A stretch of DNA of 64,000 nucleotides from CAVZVZ01 sp963778895 (GTDB taxonomy: Bacteria; Actinomycetota; Acidimicrobiia; Acidimicrobiales; Acidimicrobilacustridaceae). The notes beneath the pieces are model-generated. The model was given only the letters and a program-made list of their open reading frames with translations. It ran no database searches and was not told where the DNA came from. The stretch is taken from the NCBI GenBank assembly GCA_963778895.1, contig CAVZVZ010000005.1, positions 1,426,001 through 1,490,000 of the forward strand. The letters run 5' to 3'. Every line of letters starts with the position of its first letter. Within the stretch, counting starts at the first letter, position 1. Below, one piece after another: positions 1 through 8,704 of the stretch. Position numbers and translations under genes: made by a program.

Positions 1-111
1 TTGGCCCGGCCCGCACAACCAACGCGCGCTCAAGACCAGATGAACCTCGGCTGCCGACGGGGTTAACACCAGGTGCCGATCGCTCGTATGGGGAGGTGCC
101 AGGATGCACGG

Positions 112-968
112 ATGGGACAGTCAGCGGTGGACGACCTCATCCGTCTCCTCGATCTGGAGCAGATCGAGGAGAACATCTTCCGGGGCCGCAGTCCCGACGT
201 CGAACGCCAGCGGGTGTTCGGTGGTCAGGTAGCCGGCCAGGCGCTCGTGGCGTCGGCGCGCACCGTCGACCCCGAGTACCTCGTGCACTCGCTGCACGCC
301 TACTTCCTGCGACCCGGTGACCCGTCCGTCCCGATCCTGTACGAGGTCGACCGGATTCGCGACGGTCGCTCCTTCGTCACGCGCCGCGTGGTGGCGATCC
401 AACACGGCAAGGCGATCTTCAACCTGGCGGCGTCGTTTCATCACCCGGAGACCGGGCTCGACCACCAGTCGCCGATGCCGAGTGACATCCCGCCGCCCGA
501 GACACTGCCCGACTTCAAGGAGCGCTATCGCGAGTTCGCCGCGCTGATGGGCGACGACTACGAGCGCGATCGCCCGATCGACACCCGTCACGTCGACTGG
601 GAGCCTGGTGACCGCAAAGAACCCCTGCCTCCGTACCAGCGCGTATGGCTGCGCGCCGACGGCAAGTTGCCCGACGATCCGGTGCTCCATGTCTGCGTGC
701 TCACCTACGCGAGCGACATGACGCTGCTCGATACCTCGTTGCTACCCCATGCGGTAGGCGCCATGGCCGGCGAGATCATGATGGCTAGCCTCGACCACGC
801 CATGTGGTTCCACCGTCCGTTTCGCGCCGACGAATGGCTGCTCTACGTCCAGGACACGCCCTCGGCATCGGATGCCCGGGGCCTGGCGCGGGGTTCGATC
901 TTCACCCGTGACGGCCGCTGGCCGTGTCCGTGGTCCAGGAAGGACTCATCCGGGTGATCGACAAGTGA
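112..968 (+). CDS. tesB: Acyl-CoA thioesterase II, 3' frameshift
   Basis: Double-hotdog TesB family enzyme that hydrolyses acyl-CoA to free acid and CoA in the cytosol. The first hotdog holds VFGGQVAGQAL and HAYFLRPG, the second ASDMTLLDT and DHAMWFHRPF. I start at ATG 112 because conserved sequence begins just after it; GTG 127 is an alternative, and the frame is open back to 73. The reading frame breaks near 918: the in-phase frame ends in unrelated residues at 957, whereas the next frame gives the expected family C-terminus (GLIRVIDK) with a stop at 966-968. One missing base explains this. About 285 aa when repaired, the usual length. Confidence 0.88.
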
Positions 969-983
969 CCACCGTGTACCTCC

Positions 984-2233
984 GTGCGCGCCGCTCAGCA
1001 CTTGCCGCGCTCGGTGGCCGCGGCGTTGTTGGCCGCGGGATGCGGCTCGAACAACACCGCCGACAATGGCAACGGTGAGACCGCGCACACCGAGCCCGTG
1101 TCCGGCTCCGACCACCGGCGACTCCTCGTCGAGTGGCGCCACGCTCGAGGACGCACGAGGTTCAACTCACACCGATCGCCGAAGTGCGCGCACCCGTCGC
1201 CATGGCCGCTCGGCCCGCGACCAACGACCTGTACGTCGCCGAGCAAGCAGGACGGATCCGGCGCATCACGATCGATCGTTCCGAAGAGAAGCCGGCATAT
1301 GACCTGCAGACCCAGCCCGCGCTCGACATCACCGATCAAACCCGAGCACGGGGCGAGCAAGGTCTCCTCGGTGTGGCGTTCTCCCCGGACGGCAGCCACA
1401 TCTACATCGACTACACGGACCTCGACGGCAACACGCACATCGTCGAATACCGCATGTCGGGACACGATGTCGACACGGATACGCGACGCGAGCTGTTGAC
1501 CATCGATCAACCGTTCCCGAACCACAACGGCGGGCAGCTCGCGTTCGGGCCCGACGGCTTCCTCTACATCGGCATGGGTGACGGCGGTGGCCAGGGTGAC
1601 CCGAACGGCAACGGACAGAACACCAATCAGTTGCTGGGCAAGATCCTGCGCATCGACCCGACGACACCGAGCGGCGACAAGGCCTACGGCATACCTGCCG
1701 GCAATCCGTTCGCCACCGGCGGCGGTGCGCCCGAGATCTGGCTCTACGGCGTGCGCAACCCGTGGCGGTTCAGCTTCGACACGAGCACCGAGGACCTGTG
1801 GGTGGCCGACGTCGGGCAGGACGAGGTCGAGGAGATCGACTGGCTGCCCGCCGCGAACGACGGCGCCGGACGCGGGGTGAACCTCGGTTGGAACATCAAG
1901 GAGGGCGACACGACCTTCCACGGCGGCGATGCCGCGACGAACCTCGTCGATCCCGTCTTCGAGTACACCCACGACGGCGGGAACTGCAGCATCACCGGCG
2001 GCTACGTGTACCGAGGACAGGACATTCCTGCCCTGCGTGGGGCCTACATCTTCGGTGACTACTGCACCGCCGACATCCGGGCACTGGTGCTCGAGAACGG
2101 CACCGAGTCCGACGAGCGCGAGCTCGGCGTGAGCGTCGCGGGCAACTCCCTCTCGTCGTTCGGCCAGGACCTCGCCGGAGAGGTGTACGTGCTGTCCACC
2201 GACGGTACGGTCTACAAGATTGAACCCGCCTAG
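984..2233 (+). CDS. PQQ-type glucose/sorbosone dehydrogenase lipoprotein, N-terminal frameshifts
   Basis: Six-bladed propeller of the glucose/sorbosone dehydrogenase (GSDH) family, which oxidises aldose sugars outside the membrane using PQQ. The core is open from 1133 to 2233 and shows NHNGGQLAFGPDGFLYIGMGDGG-type sequence near 1525-1590, then IWLYGVRNPWRFSFD, ADVGQDEVEEID and YIFGDYC. A lipoprotein leader with lipobox LLAAGC lies at 984-1050 in a second frame, and a Ser/Thr-rich linker (TTGDSSSSG) near 1115-1150 in a third. Two extra bases around 1100 and 1155 would join the pieces, so the protein is probably one intact lipoprotein of about 415 aa. The exact start is unsure (GTG 965 also possible). 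No PQQ biosynthesis genes are in the window. Confidence 0.85.
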
Positions 2234-2260
2234 GAACTCAACAGCCGAGCGGAAGGCTGA

Positions 2261-3130
2261 ATGACAGACCAGCTAGCAGACGCCGCGGAAGCACGCGACG
2301 AGACCTCACCGGCCGACGTCGACGATGCCTACCGTCCAGACCTTCCGCGCTGGCGTCAGGGTCGATTGCTCCGCGACGGTTCCCGGCTGCACTGGTACAA
2401 AGAGCTCGGCATCATCCTTTCCGTCTACTTGATCTACGAGACGGTCCGGAACATCTCGAAGGGCCGGCCGTCGGTCGCGTTCGACCATGCCATGCAGGTG
2501 ATCCGCTGGCAGAAGGCGCTCGGCATCAACCACGAGAAGGCCATCCAGGACTGGGCGTTGCACTGGAAGCCACTCATCATCCTCAGCAACTACTACTACG
2601 GCATCGCTTACATCGCGTGCACGATCATCATCTTGCTATGGCTGTACCGCAAGCGATCGGACGACTACCCGTTGTGGCGCAACACACTGCTGATCGGCAC
2701 CGTGCTCGGGTTGATCGGGTTCGCGACCTTTCCGCTCATGCCACCGCGCCTGCTCGACGTATCGGGATTCGCGCACCAGACCTACGGTTTCGTCGACACG
2801 CTGATGAAGTACCCCACCTTCTGGTCGTTCGACTCCCCCACCATGAAATCGGTGTCGAACCAGTTCGCGGCGATGCCGAGCCTGCACTGTGGCTGGGCGC
2901 TGTGGGGTGCGGCGGCCGTGGTTCCACGCGTCAAGAGCTGGTGGCTGAAGGCACTTGCCATCAGCTACCCGGTCGCCACCGTCTTCGTGGTGGTCGCCAC
3001 CGCGAACCACTACTTCCTCGACGCCGTCGGAGGCGCGGTGCTCTTCGTGATCGGCTACGGCGTGGCCCGATTGATCACCCGAGACGGGCGTAGCGGGCGA
3101 ACCGTCTCACCGGCGGCGGCCGACCGATAA
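2261..3130 (+). CDS. PAP2-family membrane phosphatase / inositolphosphotransferase-like
   Basis: 289-aa integral membrane protein with about six hydrophobic segments. It carries the PAP2_3 signature: PPR at residues 161-163, AAMPSLHCGWA with Ser207-Leu-His209, and ANHYFLDAVGG with His250 and Asp254. This is the layout of AUR1-type inositol phosphorylceramide synthases and related lipid phosphotransferases, which transfer or hydrolyse a phosphoryl group of a lipid at the outer membrane face. The substrate cannot be read from sequence. The start is the ATG 27 bp after the dehydrogenase stop. The 3' end overlaps the convergent glycosyltransferase by 76 bp, and the next genes are also glycolipid-type enzymes. 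Confidence 0.85.
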   Translation: MTDQLADAAEARDETSPADVDDAYRPDLPRWRQGRLLRDGSRLHWYKELGIILSVYLIYETVRNISKGRPSVAFDHAMQVIRWQKALGINHEKAIQDWALHWKPLIILSNYYYGIAYIACTIIILLWLYRKRSDDYPLWRNTLLIGTVLGLIGFATFPLMPPRLLDVSGFAHQTYGFVDTLMKYPTFWSFDSPTMKSVSNQFAAMPSLHCGWALWGAAAVVPRVKSWWLKALAISYPVATVFVVVATANHYFLDAVGGAVLFVIGYGVARLITRDGRSGRTVSPAAADR

Positions 3131-4215
3131 GCCGTCAGGTTCAGCTGCACCACGTCCGACCAGTCGACGGGCGACGCCGTCTCCCGGTTGTGCTTGCTGA
3201 TCACCAAACGCAGTTCGCGATCTCGGACCAGCCGCACGATCTGGTCGACCATGTCGCGGTCCGATCTCGCCAGCAGGCCTTCGCGTCCGTGCTCGACGAA
3301 CTCGCGGATGCCCGTACGGGCCTTGGCCACCACCGGCAACCCGGCACACCGAGCCTCGAGCGCGGCGATCCCGAACGATTCGAGGTTGGCCGGCGCCACG
3401 AAGATGTCGGCTGACGAGAACACATCACGGATCTGCTCGCGGGTGAGGCGCCCTACCAACTCGACGACTCCATCGAGGTCGTGGGTACGGATGTAGCGCT
3501 CGAGCGACGCACGCTCGGGCCCGTCGCCGATGATCAGAACCTTCAGGGGCGTGTCGGGCGCGATCTGCTCGCGCACCTTCCTGATCATCTTCAAGAGGTG
3601 GAGCGGGCGCTTGCGCGGCGCAAGTCGCATCACCGACACGATCGTTATGGTCGCGTCATCGTCATCGCCCGGTTCGGGCGGCGCCACCTGCCACGCGGTG
3701 TTGTCGATGCCGTTCGGCAACACGATGACGTCACGCGTGTCGCCGACGATGCGACGGATGGGTGTCGCCGCGACCCCACTCACCGCCGACAGCACGGCGT
3801 TCCAGTCGCGCCAACGGAAGATGCGATCGAGCAGCGCGAACGCGGGCGTGGCGTAGCTCCACAGGCAATGGGTGGTGATGACCGTCGGTATGCCGGCCTG
3901 TTGGCTGCTGTACGCGGCGAAGTAGGCCAGCGGCGACACGATGCCGCCGTGGAAATGGGCGACGTCGACCCGCTCGTCCCGCAAGATGTCGGCCACCAGG
4001 CGGAAGCTGCGCGGGGTGAAGGGGATGTTGAAGGGCAGCAGCGGCACGTCGAGGCGGTGGACGCGGATGCCGTCGACCTCGGGCGGACCGTCGATCGAGG
4101 TGATCACGATCACCTCGTGGCCGGCGTCGCGCAGGTGCAGAGCAAGGTCATGGACCTGCATCTCGATCCCACCGACCTGCGGCAGATAGCAGTCGCTCAC
4201 GAGGCCAATGCGCAT
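3055..4215 (-). CDS. GT4 glycosyltransferase, PIG-A/PimB-like
   Basis: 386-aa GT-B fold glycosyltransferase of family GT4. The N-terminus MRIGLVSDCYLPQVGGIE and the segment HFHGGIVSPLAYFAA are typical of PIG-A-like (GlcNAc to phosphatidylinositol) and PimB-like enzymes. The retaining E-x7-E motif is Glu279-SFGIAAL-Glu287. The expected role is transfer of a sugar from a nucleotide donor to a membrane acceptor on the cytosolic face. The gene is divergent from a PIG-L deacetylase with about 40 bp between starts, and converges on the PAP2 gene. Acceptor and sugar are inferred only; another GT4 specificity is possible. The frame is intact. Confidence 0.85.
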   Translation of the reverse strand: MRIGLVSDCYLPQVGGIEMQVHDLALHLRDAGHEVIVITSIDGPPEVDGIRVHRLDVPLLPFNIPFTPRSFRLVADILRDERVDVAHFHGGIVSPLAYFAAYSSQQAGIPTVITTHCLWSYATPAFALLDRIFRWRDWNAVLSAVSGVAATPIRRIVGDTRDVIVLPNGIDNTAWQVAPPEPGDDDDATITIVSVMRLAPRKRPLHLLKMIRKVREQIAPDTPLKVLIIGDGPERASLERYIRTHDLDGVVELVGRLTREQIRDVFSSADIFVAPANLESFGIAALEARCAGLPVVAKARTGIREFVEHGREGLLARSDRDMVDQIVRLVRDRELRLVISKHNRETASPVDWSDVVQLNLTAYRSAAAGETVRPLRPSRVINRATP

Positions 4216-4256
4216 CGGGGCGCGAGCGTACCCCTGAGGTGGGGCAATCTGGTGCC

Positions 4257-5079
4257 GTGGCGACCCTCGTGACCTTCCACGCGCACCCCGACGACGAGGC
4301 GCTGCTCACGGCAGGGGTCATGGCCAAGGCGGCCGCCGACGGCCACCGGGTGGTGCTGGTCGTGGCCACGCACGGCGAGGCCGGCGAGGTCGACCGGGCG
4401 TTCCTCGGCGACGACGACCTCGGCGAGCGGCGGGTCAGCGAGACGGAGGCCTCGGCTCGTGCCCTCGGTGTCCATCGGGTGGTGTTCCTCGGGTACCACG
4501 ACTCCGGGCTCGACGGGTGAGGTCCCAGGGGGGTTCAGCGGTGTGGCCGTCGACGAGGCGGCCGAGCGGCTGGCCGCGGTCCTGCGCGAAGAGCACGCCG
4601 ACGTGTTGACCACGTACGACCCACGTGGGGGGTACGGCCACCCGGACCACGTGCACGTTCACCAGGTCGGGGCGCGCGCAGGGACGTTGGCCGCCACGCC
4701 GATCGTGCTCGAAGCCACGATCAACCGTGATCTGCTCGTGATGGCCGGCGAGCTGGCCCCCACGATGGGCTTCGAGCTCCCGGACGACTTCGTCCTCCCG
4801 GACACGAGCGAGTGGTTCGTACCGGCCATCGAGATCACGCACACCGTCGACGTGTCGGCCTTTCTCGAGCAGAAGCGGGCCTCGATGCGCGCCCACGCCA
4901 CGCAGGCCACGTCGGCCCGATCGAGCAACACGCGCAGCCTCGAGATGTTCCTGGCCCTGCCCGACGAGTGGTACGCGGTGGCGTTCGGAGCCGAGTGGTT
5001 CGTGGATCGATCCGCGCCGCCCGGAGCCACGTTCGACGACATCTTCGCCACGCTCGAACACCACACCACCAACGGCTGA
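4257..5079 (+). CDS. PIG-L/LmbE-family N-deacetylase, frameshifted
   Basis: Zinc-dependent deacetylase of the PIG-L/MshB/LmbE family, acting on N-acetylglucosaminyl groups of small molecules or lipids. The zinc motif AHPDDE lies about ten codons from the start, and the second metal-binding element HPDHVHVH is near 4640. The frame breaks at about 4515, where GYHDSGLDG meets a stop while the +1 frame continues with the expected EVPGGFSG and runs to 5079. One-base error is the simplest reading. GTG 4257 gives the family-typical N-terminus; GTG 4239 is also in frame. It pairs divergently with the PIG-A-like glycosyltransferase, matching the first two steps of GPI or mycothiol-type GlcNAc-inositol synthesis. 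Confidence 0.85.
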
Positions 5080-5092
5080 CAGCAAGAACCTG

Positions 5093-6262
5093 ATGGTCGA
5101 GCTACCGAGCGAAGAGGAGATCACCGCAGAAGGCATCCACGCGCTCAAAGTGCCGGCCGAGATCGTCGAACAAGAGCTCGCGCACAAGTCACGTCGCCGC
5201 CGTGTGCTCGAGATCGCCTTCTCCCTCTCGGTGACGGTGTTGATCTTCGTCTTCGCCATTCCCGCGATCACGAATTCGAAGTACAGCGAGATCTTCGACG
5301 AGCTCGGCATGCTCACGGCGGGACAGTTCATCGCGCTGTTCCTCGTGTGGGGGCTCGTGCTCCTCACCTACACAGGGGTGTTGACCGCCGCACTTCCCGG
5401 TCTGAATCACCCTCAGGCTCTGACGGTGAACCTCGCGGGCAGCGCGGTTTCGAATGTGGTGCCGTTCGGTGGGGCGGTCGGCGTCGGCGCGACCTATGCG
5501 ATGACGCTCTCCTGGGGTTTCGACGTTCCCGCGGTGACGCTGTCGATCCTCGTCACCGGCATCTGGAACGTCTTCATGAAGCTGGGCTTGCCCATCGTCG
5601 CTCTGCTCATCCTCATCGTGGCCGGCCGAGCAACGACGACGCTCGTCGCGCCCGCGCTCATCGCGCTCGCAGTGCTGATCGCCGGCATCGTGGTTCTGAG
5701 CCTCATCCTGCGGAGCGAGCAACTTGCCGACCGCATCGGCGCCTACGCCCAACGAGTGGGCGCACGACTGTTGAAGGTCGTGCGCCGGCCGCCGCCGACG
5801 AACTGGCGCCAGGCCGTTCTCGACTTCCGCCATCAGAGCATCGACTTGCTCCGCAAGCGGTGGAAGCAGTTGACCCTCTGGATGGTCGTCTACAACGCCG
5901 GCCAGTTCGTGCTGTTGCTGCTGTGCGTGCGGGTACTCGGCGCCGACACCCACGAGCTCGGTTGGATCGAGGTCCTCGCCGCGTTCAGCTTCGCCAATGT
6001 GCTCACCACGATCGCCATCACGCCGAGCGGCGTGGGATTCGTGGAGGCCGGCGCCGTAGCCGCGCTGATCGCCTTCGGCGGGCCCGAAGCGGCGTCCGCC
6101 GCCGCGGTGTTCTTGTTCCGCGGCTTCACATATCTCATGGAGATCCCACTTGGTGCCGTGGGCTGGGCGGTGTGGGGAACTCGGCGCTCGTGGCGCCGAC
6201 CGGTCGGGTCCCTGAACGGGAGTGCGACCGAAGGGGCGGTCAATCCACCAACGCCTGGTTGA
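5093..6262 (+). CDS. LPG-synthase-TM / UPF0104 flippase-like membrane protein
   Basis: 389-aa polytopic membrane protein with about eight hydrophobic segments. It shows family motifs NVVPFGGAVGVGATYAM near residue 125 and TPSGVGFVEAG near residue 310. The family (lysylphosphatidylglycerol synthetase transmembrane domain, UPF0104) moves lipids across the membrane or is fused to lipid-modifying enzymes; no synthetase domain is attached here. It starts 13 bp after the deacetylase and is probably co-transcribed with it. Its neighbours suggest a lipid or glycolipid client, which is inference. The 3' end overlaps the convergent hydrolase gene by 23 bp. Confidence 0.8.
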   Translation: MVELPSEEEITAEGIHALKVPAEIVEQELAHKSRRRRVLEIAFSLSVTVLIFVFAIPAITNSKYSEIFDELGMLTAGQFIALFLVWGLVLLTYTGVLTAALPGLNHPQALTVNLAGSAVSNVVPFGGAVGVGATYAMTLSWGFDVPAVTLSILVTGIWNVFMKLGLPIVALLILIVAGRATTTLVAPALIALAVLIAGIVVLSLILRSEQLADRIGAYAQRVGARLLKVVRRPPPTNWRQAVLDFRHQSIDLLRKRWKQLTLWMVVYNAGQFVLLLLCVRVLGADTHELGWIEVLAAFSFANVLTTIAITPSGVGFVEAGAVAALIAFGGPEAASAAAVFLFRGFTYLMEIPLGAVGWAVWGTRRSWRRPVGSLNGSATEGAVNPPTPG

Positions 6263-7472
6263 CCAGTTGTTTGAGCTGTGGCCGGATCGGGTGGGTGCTC
6301 GACGGCAGCAACTGGGTGAAGAACATCGCGGTGATCTCTTCGGCCGGGTCGACCCAGAACACGGTGCTGGCGGCGCCACCCCAGCCGTACTCGCCACGCG
6401 CGGACAACACCTTGCTCTTGACCGGATCGTCCACCACCGAGAACCCGAGGCCGAAACCGACGCCGTCGAAGGTCGTCTCGGCGAACAGCGGCCGACCGAA
6501 CTCCTCGAGATCGGCGCCGCCCGGTAGGTGATTGCGGGCCATGTAGTCGACGGTCCTCGACCCCAGGAGCCGGGCGCCTTCGAGCTGGCCGCGACCGAGC
6601 AGCATCTGGGTGAATCGGTGGTAGTCGGCTGCGGTCGACACCAGCCCGCCCCCGCCGGACAGCATCGTCGGCTCCCGAAGCGCTGGCTTGCCGAAGGCGC
6701 CGCCGCTGACGGCTTTGCGGCCGGGGCCGGGCAGGTAGATCGACGCCAGTCGGTCCACGTCGTCCCCGCTCACCCACCACGACGTCTCGCTCATCCCGAG
6801 CGGCTCGAAGATCCGTGTCCGGAAGAACTCGTCGAGCGACAGGCCCGACGCGACCTCGACGACGCGGCCGAGCACGTCGGTCGATACGCCGTAGTTCCAT
6901 TCCGAACCCGGTTGGAACACCAACGGCAACGCGGCCCACAGATCGCAGCACGCCTCGAGATCCGCTCCCTTCGGGCTACCCCACTCGAAGCCGGCGGCGC
7001 GATACATGGCGTCGACGGGGTGCCCGTAGTGGAAGCCGTAACTGAGCCCGCTCGTGTGCGTGAGCAGGTGCCACATGCGAACGGGCTCCATCGCCGGCTC
7101 GAGCACGGGACTGGTCGACGAGCCACTGCGGTAGACGCGCACATCGCGGAACGACGGTATGAACCGGTGGACGGGTGTCTTCAACTCGAAGGCGCCCTCT
7201 TCGTACAACATCATCGCCGCGACCGAGGTGATGGGCTTGGTCATCGAGAAGATCCGGAACAACGTGTCGAGCTCGATCGGTGCGCCCGACTCCATGTCGC
7301 GCTGGCCGTAGGTGCTGAGGTGCGCGACCTTGCCGGACCGGCTCACGACGATCGTCCAACCCGGGAGCCGGCCGTCGTCGACATAGCGTTCGAAATGCCG
7401 GTCGATGCGAGCGAGGCGCTCCGGGTCGAAGCCCACCTCGGCCGCTTCGACCTCGATCTTCAGGTCGGCCAT
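6240..7472 (-). CDS. Serine hydrolase, beta-lactamase class C / esterase EstB type
   Basis: 410-aa enzyme of the penicillin-binding-protein-like serine hydrolase fold. The nucleophile motif S-x-x-K is Ser76-Met-Thr-Lys79 (FSMTKP). The Tyr motif is in EWNYGVSTDVLG, and a Trp-Gly-Gly element near residue 370 replaces the KTG of true beta-lactamases, as in EstB-like esterases. No signal peptide is visible, so a cytoplasmic esterase or D-amino-peptidase is more likely than resistance to beta-lactams. The frame is intact. A 48-bp palindromic repeat separates it from the VOC gene upstream. Confidence 0.85.
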   Translation of the reverse strand: MADLKIEVEAAEVGFDPERLARIDRHFERYVDDGRLPGWTIVVSRSGKVAHLSTYGQRDMESGAPIELDTLFRIFSMTKPITSVAAMMLYEEGAFELKTPVHRFIPSFRDVRVYRSGSSTSPVLEPAMEPVRMWHLLTHTSGLSYGFHYGHPVDAMYRAAGFEWGSPKGADLEACCDLWAALPLVFQPGSEWNYGVSTDVLGRVVEVASGLSLDEFFRTRIFEPLGMSETSWWVSGDDVDRLASIYLPGPGRKAVSGGAFGKPALREPTMLSGGGGLVSTAADYHRFTQMLLGRGQLEGARLLGSRTVDYMARNHLPGGADLEEFGRPLFAETTFDGVGFGLGFSVVDDPVKSKVLSARGEYGWGGAASTVFWVDPAEEITAMFFTQLLPSSTHPIRPQLKQLVNQALVD

Positions 7473-7491
7473 CGAGCCACCCCCGTGGGCG

Positions 7492-7539
7492 AACTTGGTA
7501 CAGATCCCGTCGCCATAGCAACAGAATCTGTACCAGGTT
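7492..7539. repeat. 48-bp palindromic intergenic repeat, copy A (degenerate)
   Basis: Two 22-nt arms (7492-7513 and 7518-7539) flank the loop CATA. Four positions differ between the arms. The core TGGTACAGAT / ATCTGTACCA is shared with the perfect copy at 23224-23271. It lies between the hydrolase start and the VOC gene, and its last base is the first base of the VOC stop codon. The function is unknown. Confidence 0.85.
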
Positions 7540-8105
7540 CAGGCGGGGTCGGTCTCCTCGACCTGGGTGGAGACCGACCACCGCAGACCAAAGGGGTCGA
7601 GGAACTGGCCGGACCGCGCGCCGTAGAACTGGAGCTCCACCGGCCGCAACGGCGTCGCGCCGGCATCGACCGCTCGATGCCACACGGCGTCGGCGTCGTC
7701 CACGTAGTAGGTGAGCATGAACGGTGAGCCACCCAATGACGTAGCGGTGACAACGCCCATCTCGGGGAACGCCTCCGACATCATCAGCACCGTGTCACCG
7801 AAGGTCATCTCCGCATGACCGACGCGCCCGTCGTCCATGATGATCGGCTCGTAGGTCAACCTCGCTCCCAGGACGTTCTCGTAGAACGTGCGAGCGGCCG
7901 CGAAGTCGTCGACCGTGATGTACGTGGTGAGCGAGTGGTAGCCCGCGGGTTGATAGCCCGGTGTCGTCGCAGTGGTTGGCATGGCTCCTCCTAGTGGTGT
8001 GACGCCGAGGGCAGCCTCGACGCGGCGGTACAGATCGAGTGTGAAGCGAGAGCTCGGCGCGACCGGCGCATCGGGGAGTCGGAGGGATTCGAGGGGATCA
8101 GGCAT
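7539..8105 (-). CDS. VOC/PhnB-like (glyoxalase fold) protein
   Basis: The C-terminal ~140 residues form a vicinal-oxygen-chelate domain of the PhnB/glyoxalase-like type: SLTTYITVDDFAAARTFYENVLG at the start, then GHAEMTFGDTVLMMSEAFPE and FGLRWSVSTQVEE at the end. The N-terminal ~45 residues (MPDPLESLRLPDAPVAP...) resemble a short leader common in actinobacterial VOC proteins. The start ATG at 8105 overlaps the sigma factor stop (ATGCCTGA), so the two are translationally coupled. A shorter product from ATG 7982 is possible. The substrate is unknown; such proteins may bind small molecules or metals, and the linkage to a sigma factor suggests a stress role. Confidence 0.82.
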   Translation of the reverse strand: MPDPLESLRLPDAPVAPSSRFTLDLYRRVEAALGVTPLGGAMPTTATTPGYQPAGYHSLTTYITVDDFAAARTFYENVLGARLTYEPIIMDDGRVGHAEMTFGDTVLMMSEAFPEMGVVTATSLGGSPFMLTYYVDDADAVWHRAVDAGATPLRPVELQFYGARSGQFLDPFGLRWSVSTQVEETDPA

Positions 8106-8632
8106 CGTCCCTCCCGGTGGATTCGATTTCGTAGGCCCGGCGGAACGCGGCTCGGGCACGAACCAAGAGAGCCTCGGTCGCATGCACCGTTCGATCGAGC
8201 TCGTCGGCGACTTCAGGGACCGAGAGGCCATCGAGGTAGCGCAAGCGTCAGGGCCACTCGATGATGCAGGGCAAGTTGCGCGAGGACCGCTCGCGCGTGG
8301 GCGACATCCAGGTGCGCTTCCCAGGGATCGTCCTCGGCACTGGCGGAGTCCTCGACCATCTGCAACTTGCGCTCCTCGCGGGCGGCACGCCTCCAATGGT
8401 CGACCAACTTGTGCCGGGCGATCCCCACCAGCCACGCCGTCGTGACCTCGACGACGACGCCTCGCTGCACGGAGGTGACGGCGGCGAGGAACGTCTCCGC
8501 GGTCAGATCCTCGGCCAACGGCACGTCACCGCACCGGGGAAGCAGGTAGCCGTACACCTGGGGAAGGGCCCGGTCGTACAACGTGAGCAGTGCGGTCCCA
8601 TGGTCGGACGCAGCGGGCTCGGAACCACTCAC
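8098..8632 (-). CDS. ECF RNA polymerase sigma factor, frameshifted
   Basis: Sigma-70 ECF-type factor of about 178 aa. The region 2 helix is TLYDRALPQVYGYLLPRCG with LAEDLTAETFLAA, followed by ARHKLVDHWRRAAREERK. Region 4 is split: the first frame reaches HHRVALTL near 8250, and the next frame supplies RYLDGLSVPEVADEL and VHATEALLVRARAAFRRAY, ending in TGA at 8098-8100. A single missing base near 8245 explains it. I start at GTG 8632; the frame is open further upstream without conserved sequence. No anti-sigma gene is next to it. Overlap with the VOC gene suggests both belong to one regulon. Confidence 0.82.
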
Positions 8633-8704
8633 GTCTGCATCATCGCTCCGAGGTGCGGTGCTCCGACGGGTCGTCCATCGGATTCTCTGCACTAAAACCT
8701 GGCC

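Noticed and set aside
6240..7472. Beta-lactam resistance gene
   Set aside because: No signal peptide, KTG replaced by a Trp-Gly-Gly element; fits esterase-type relatives.
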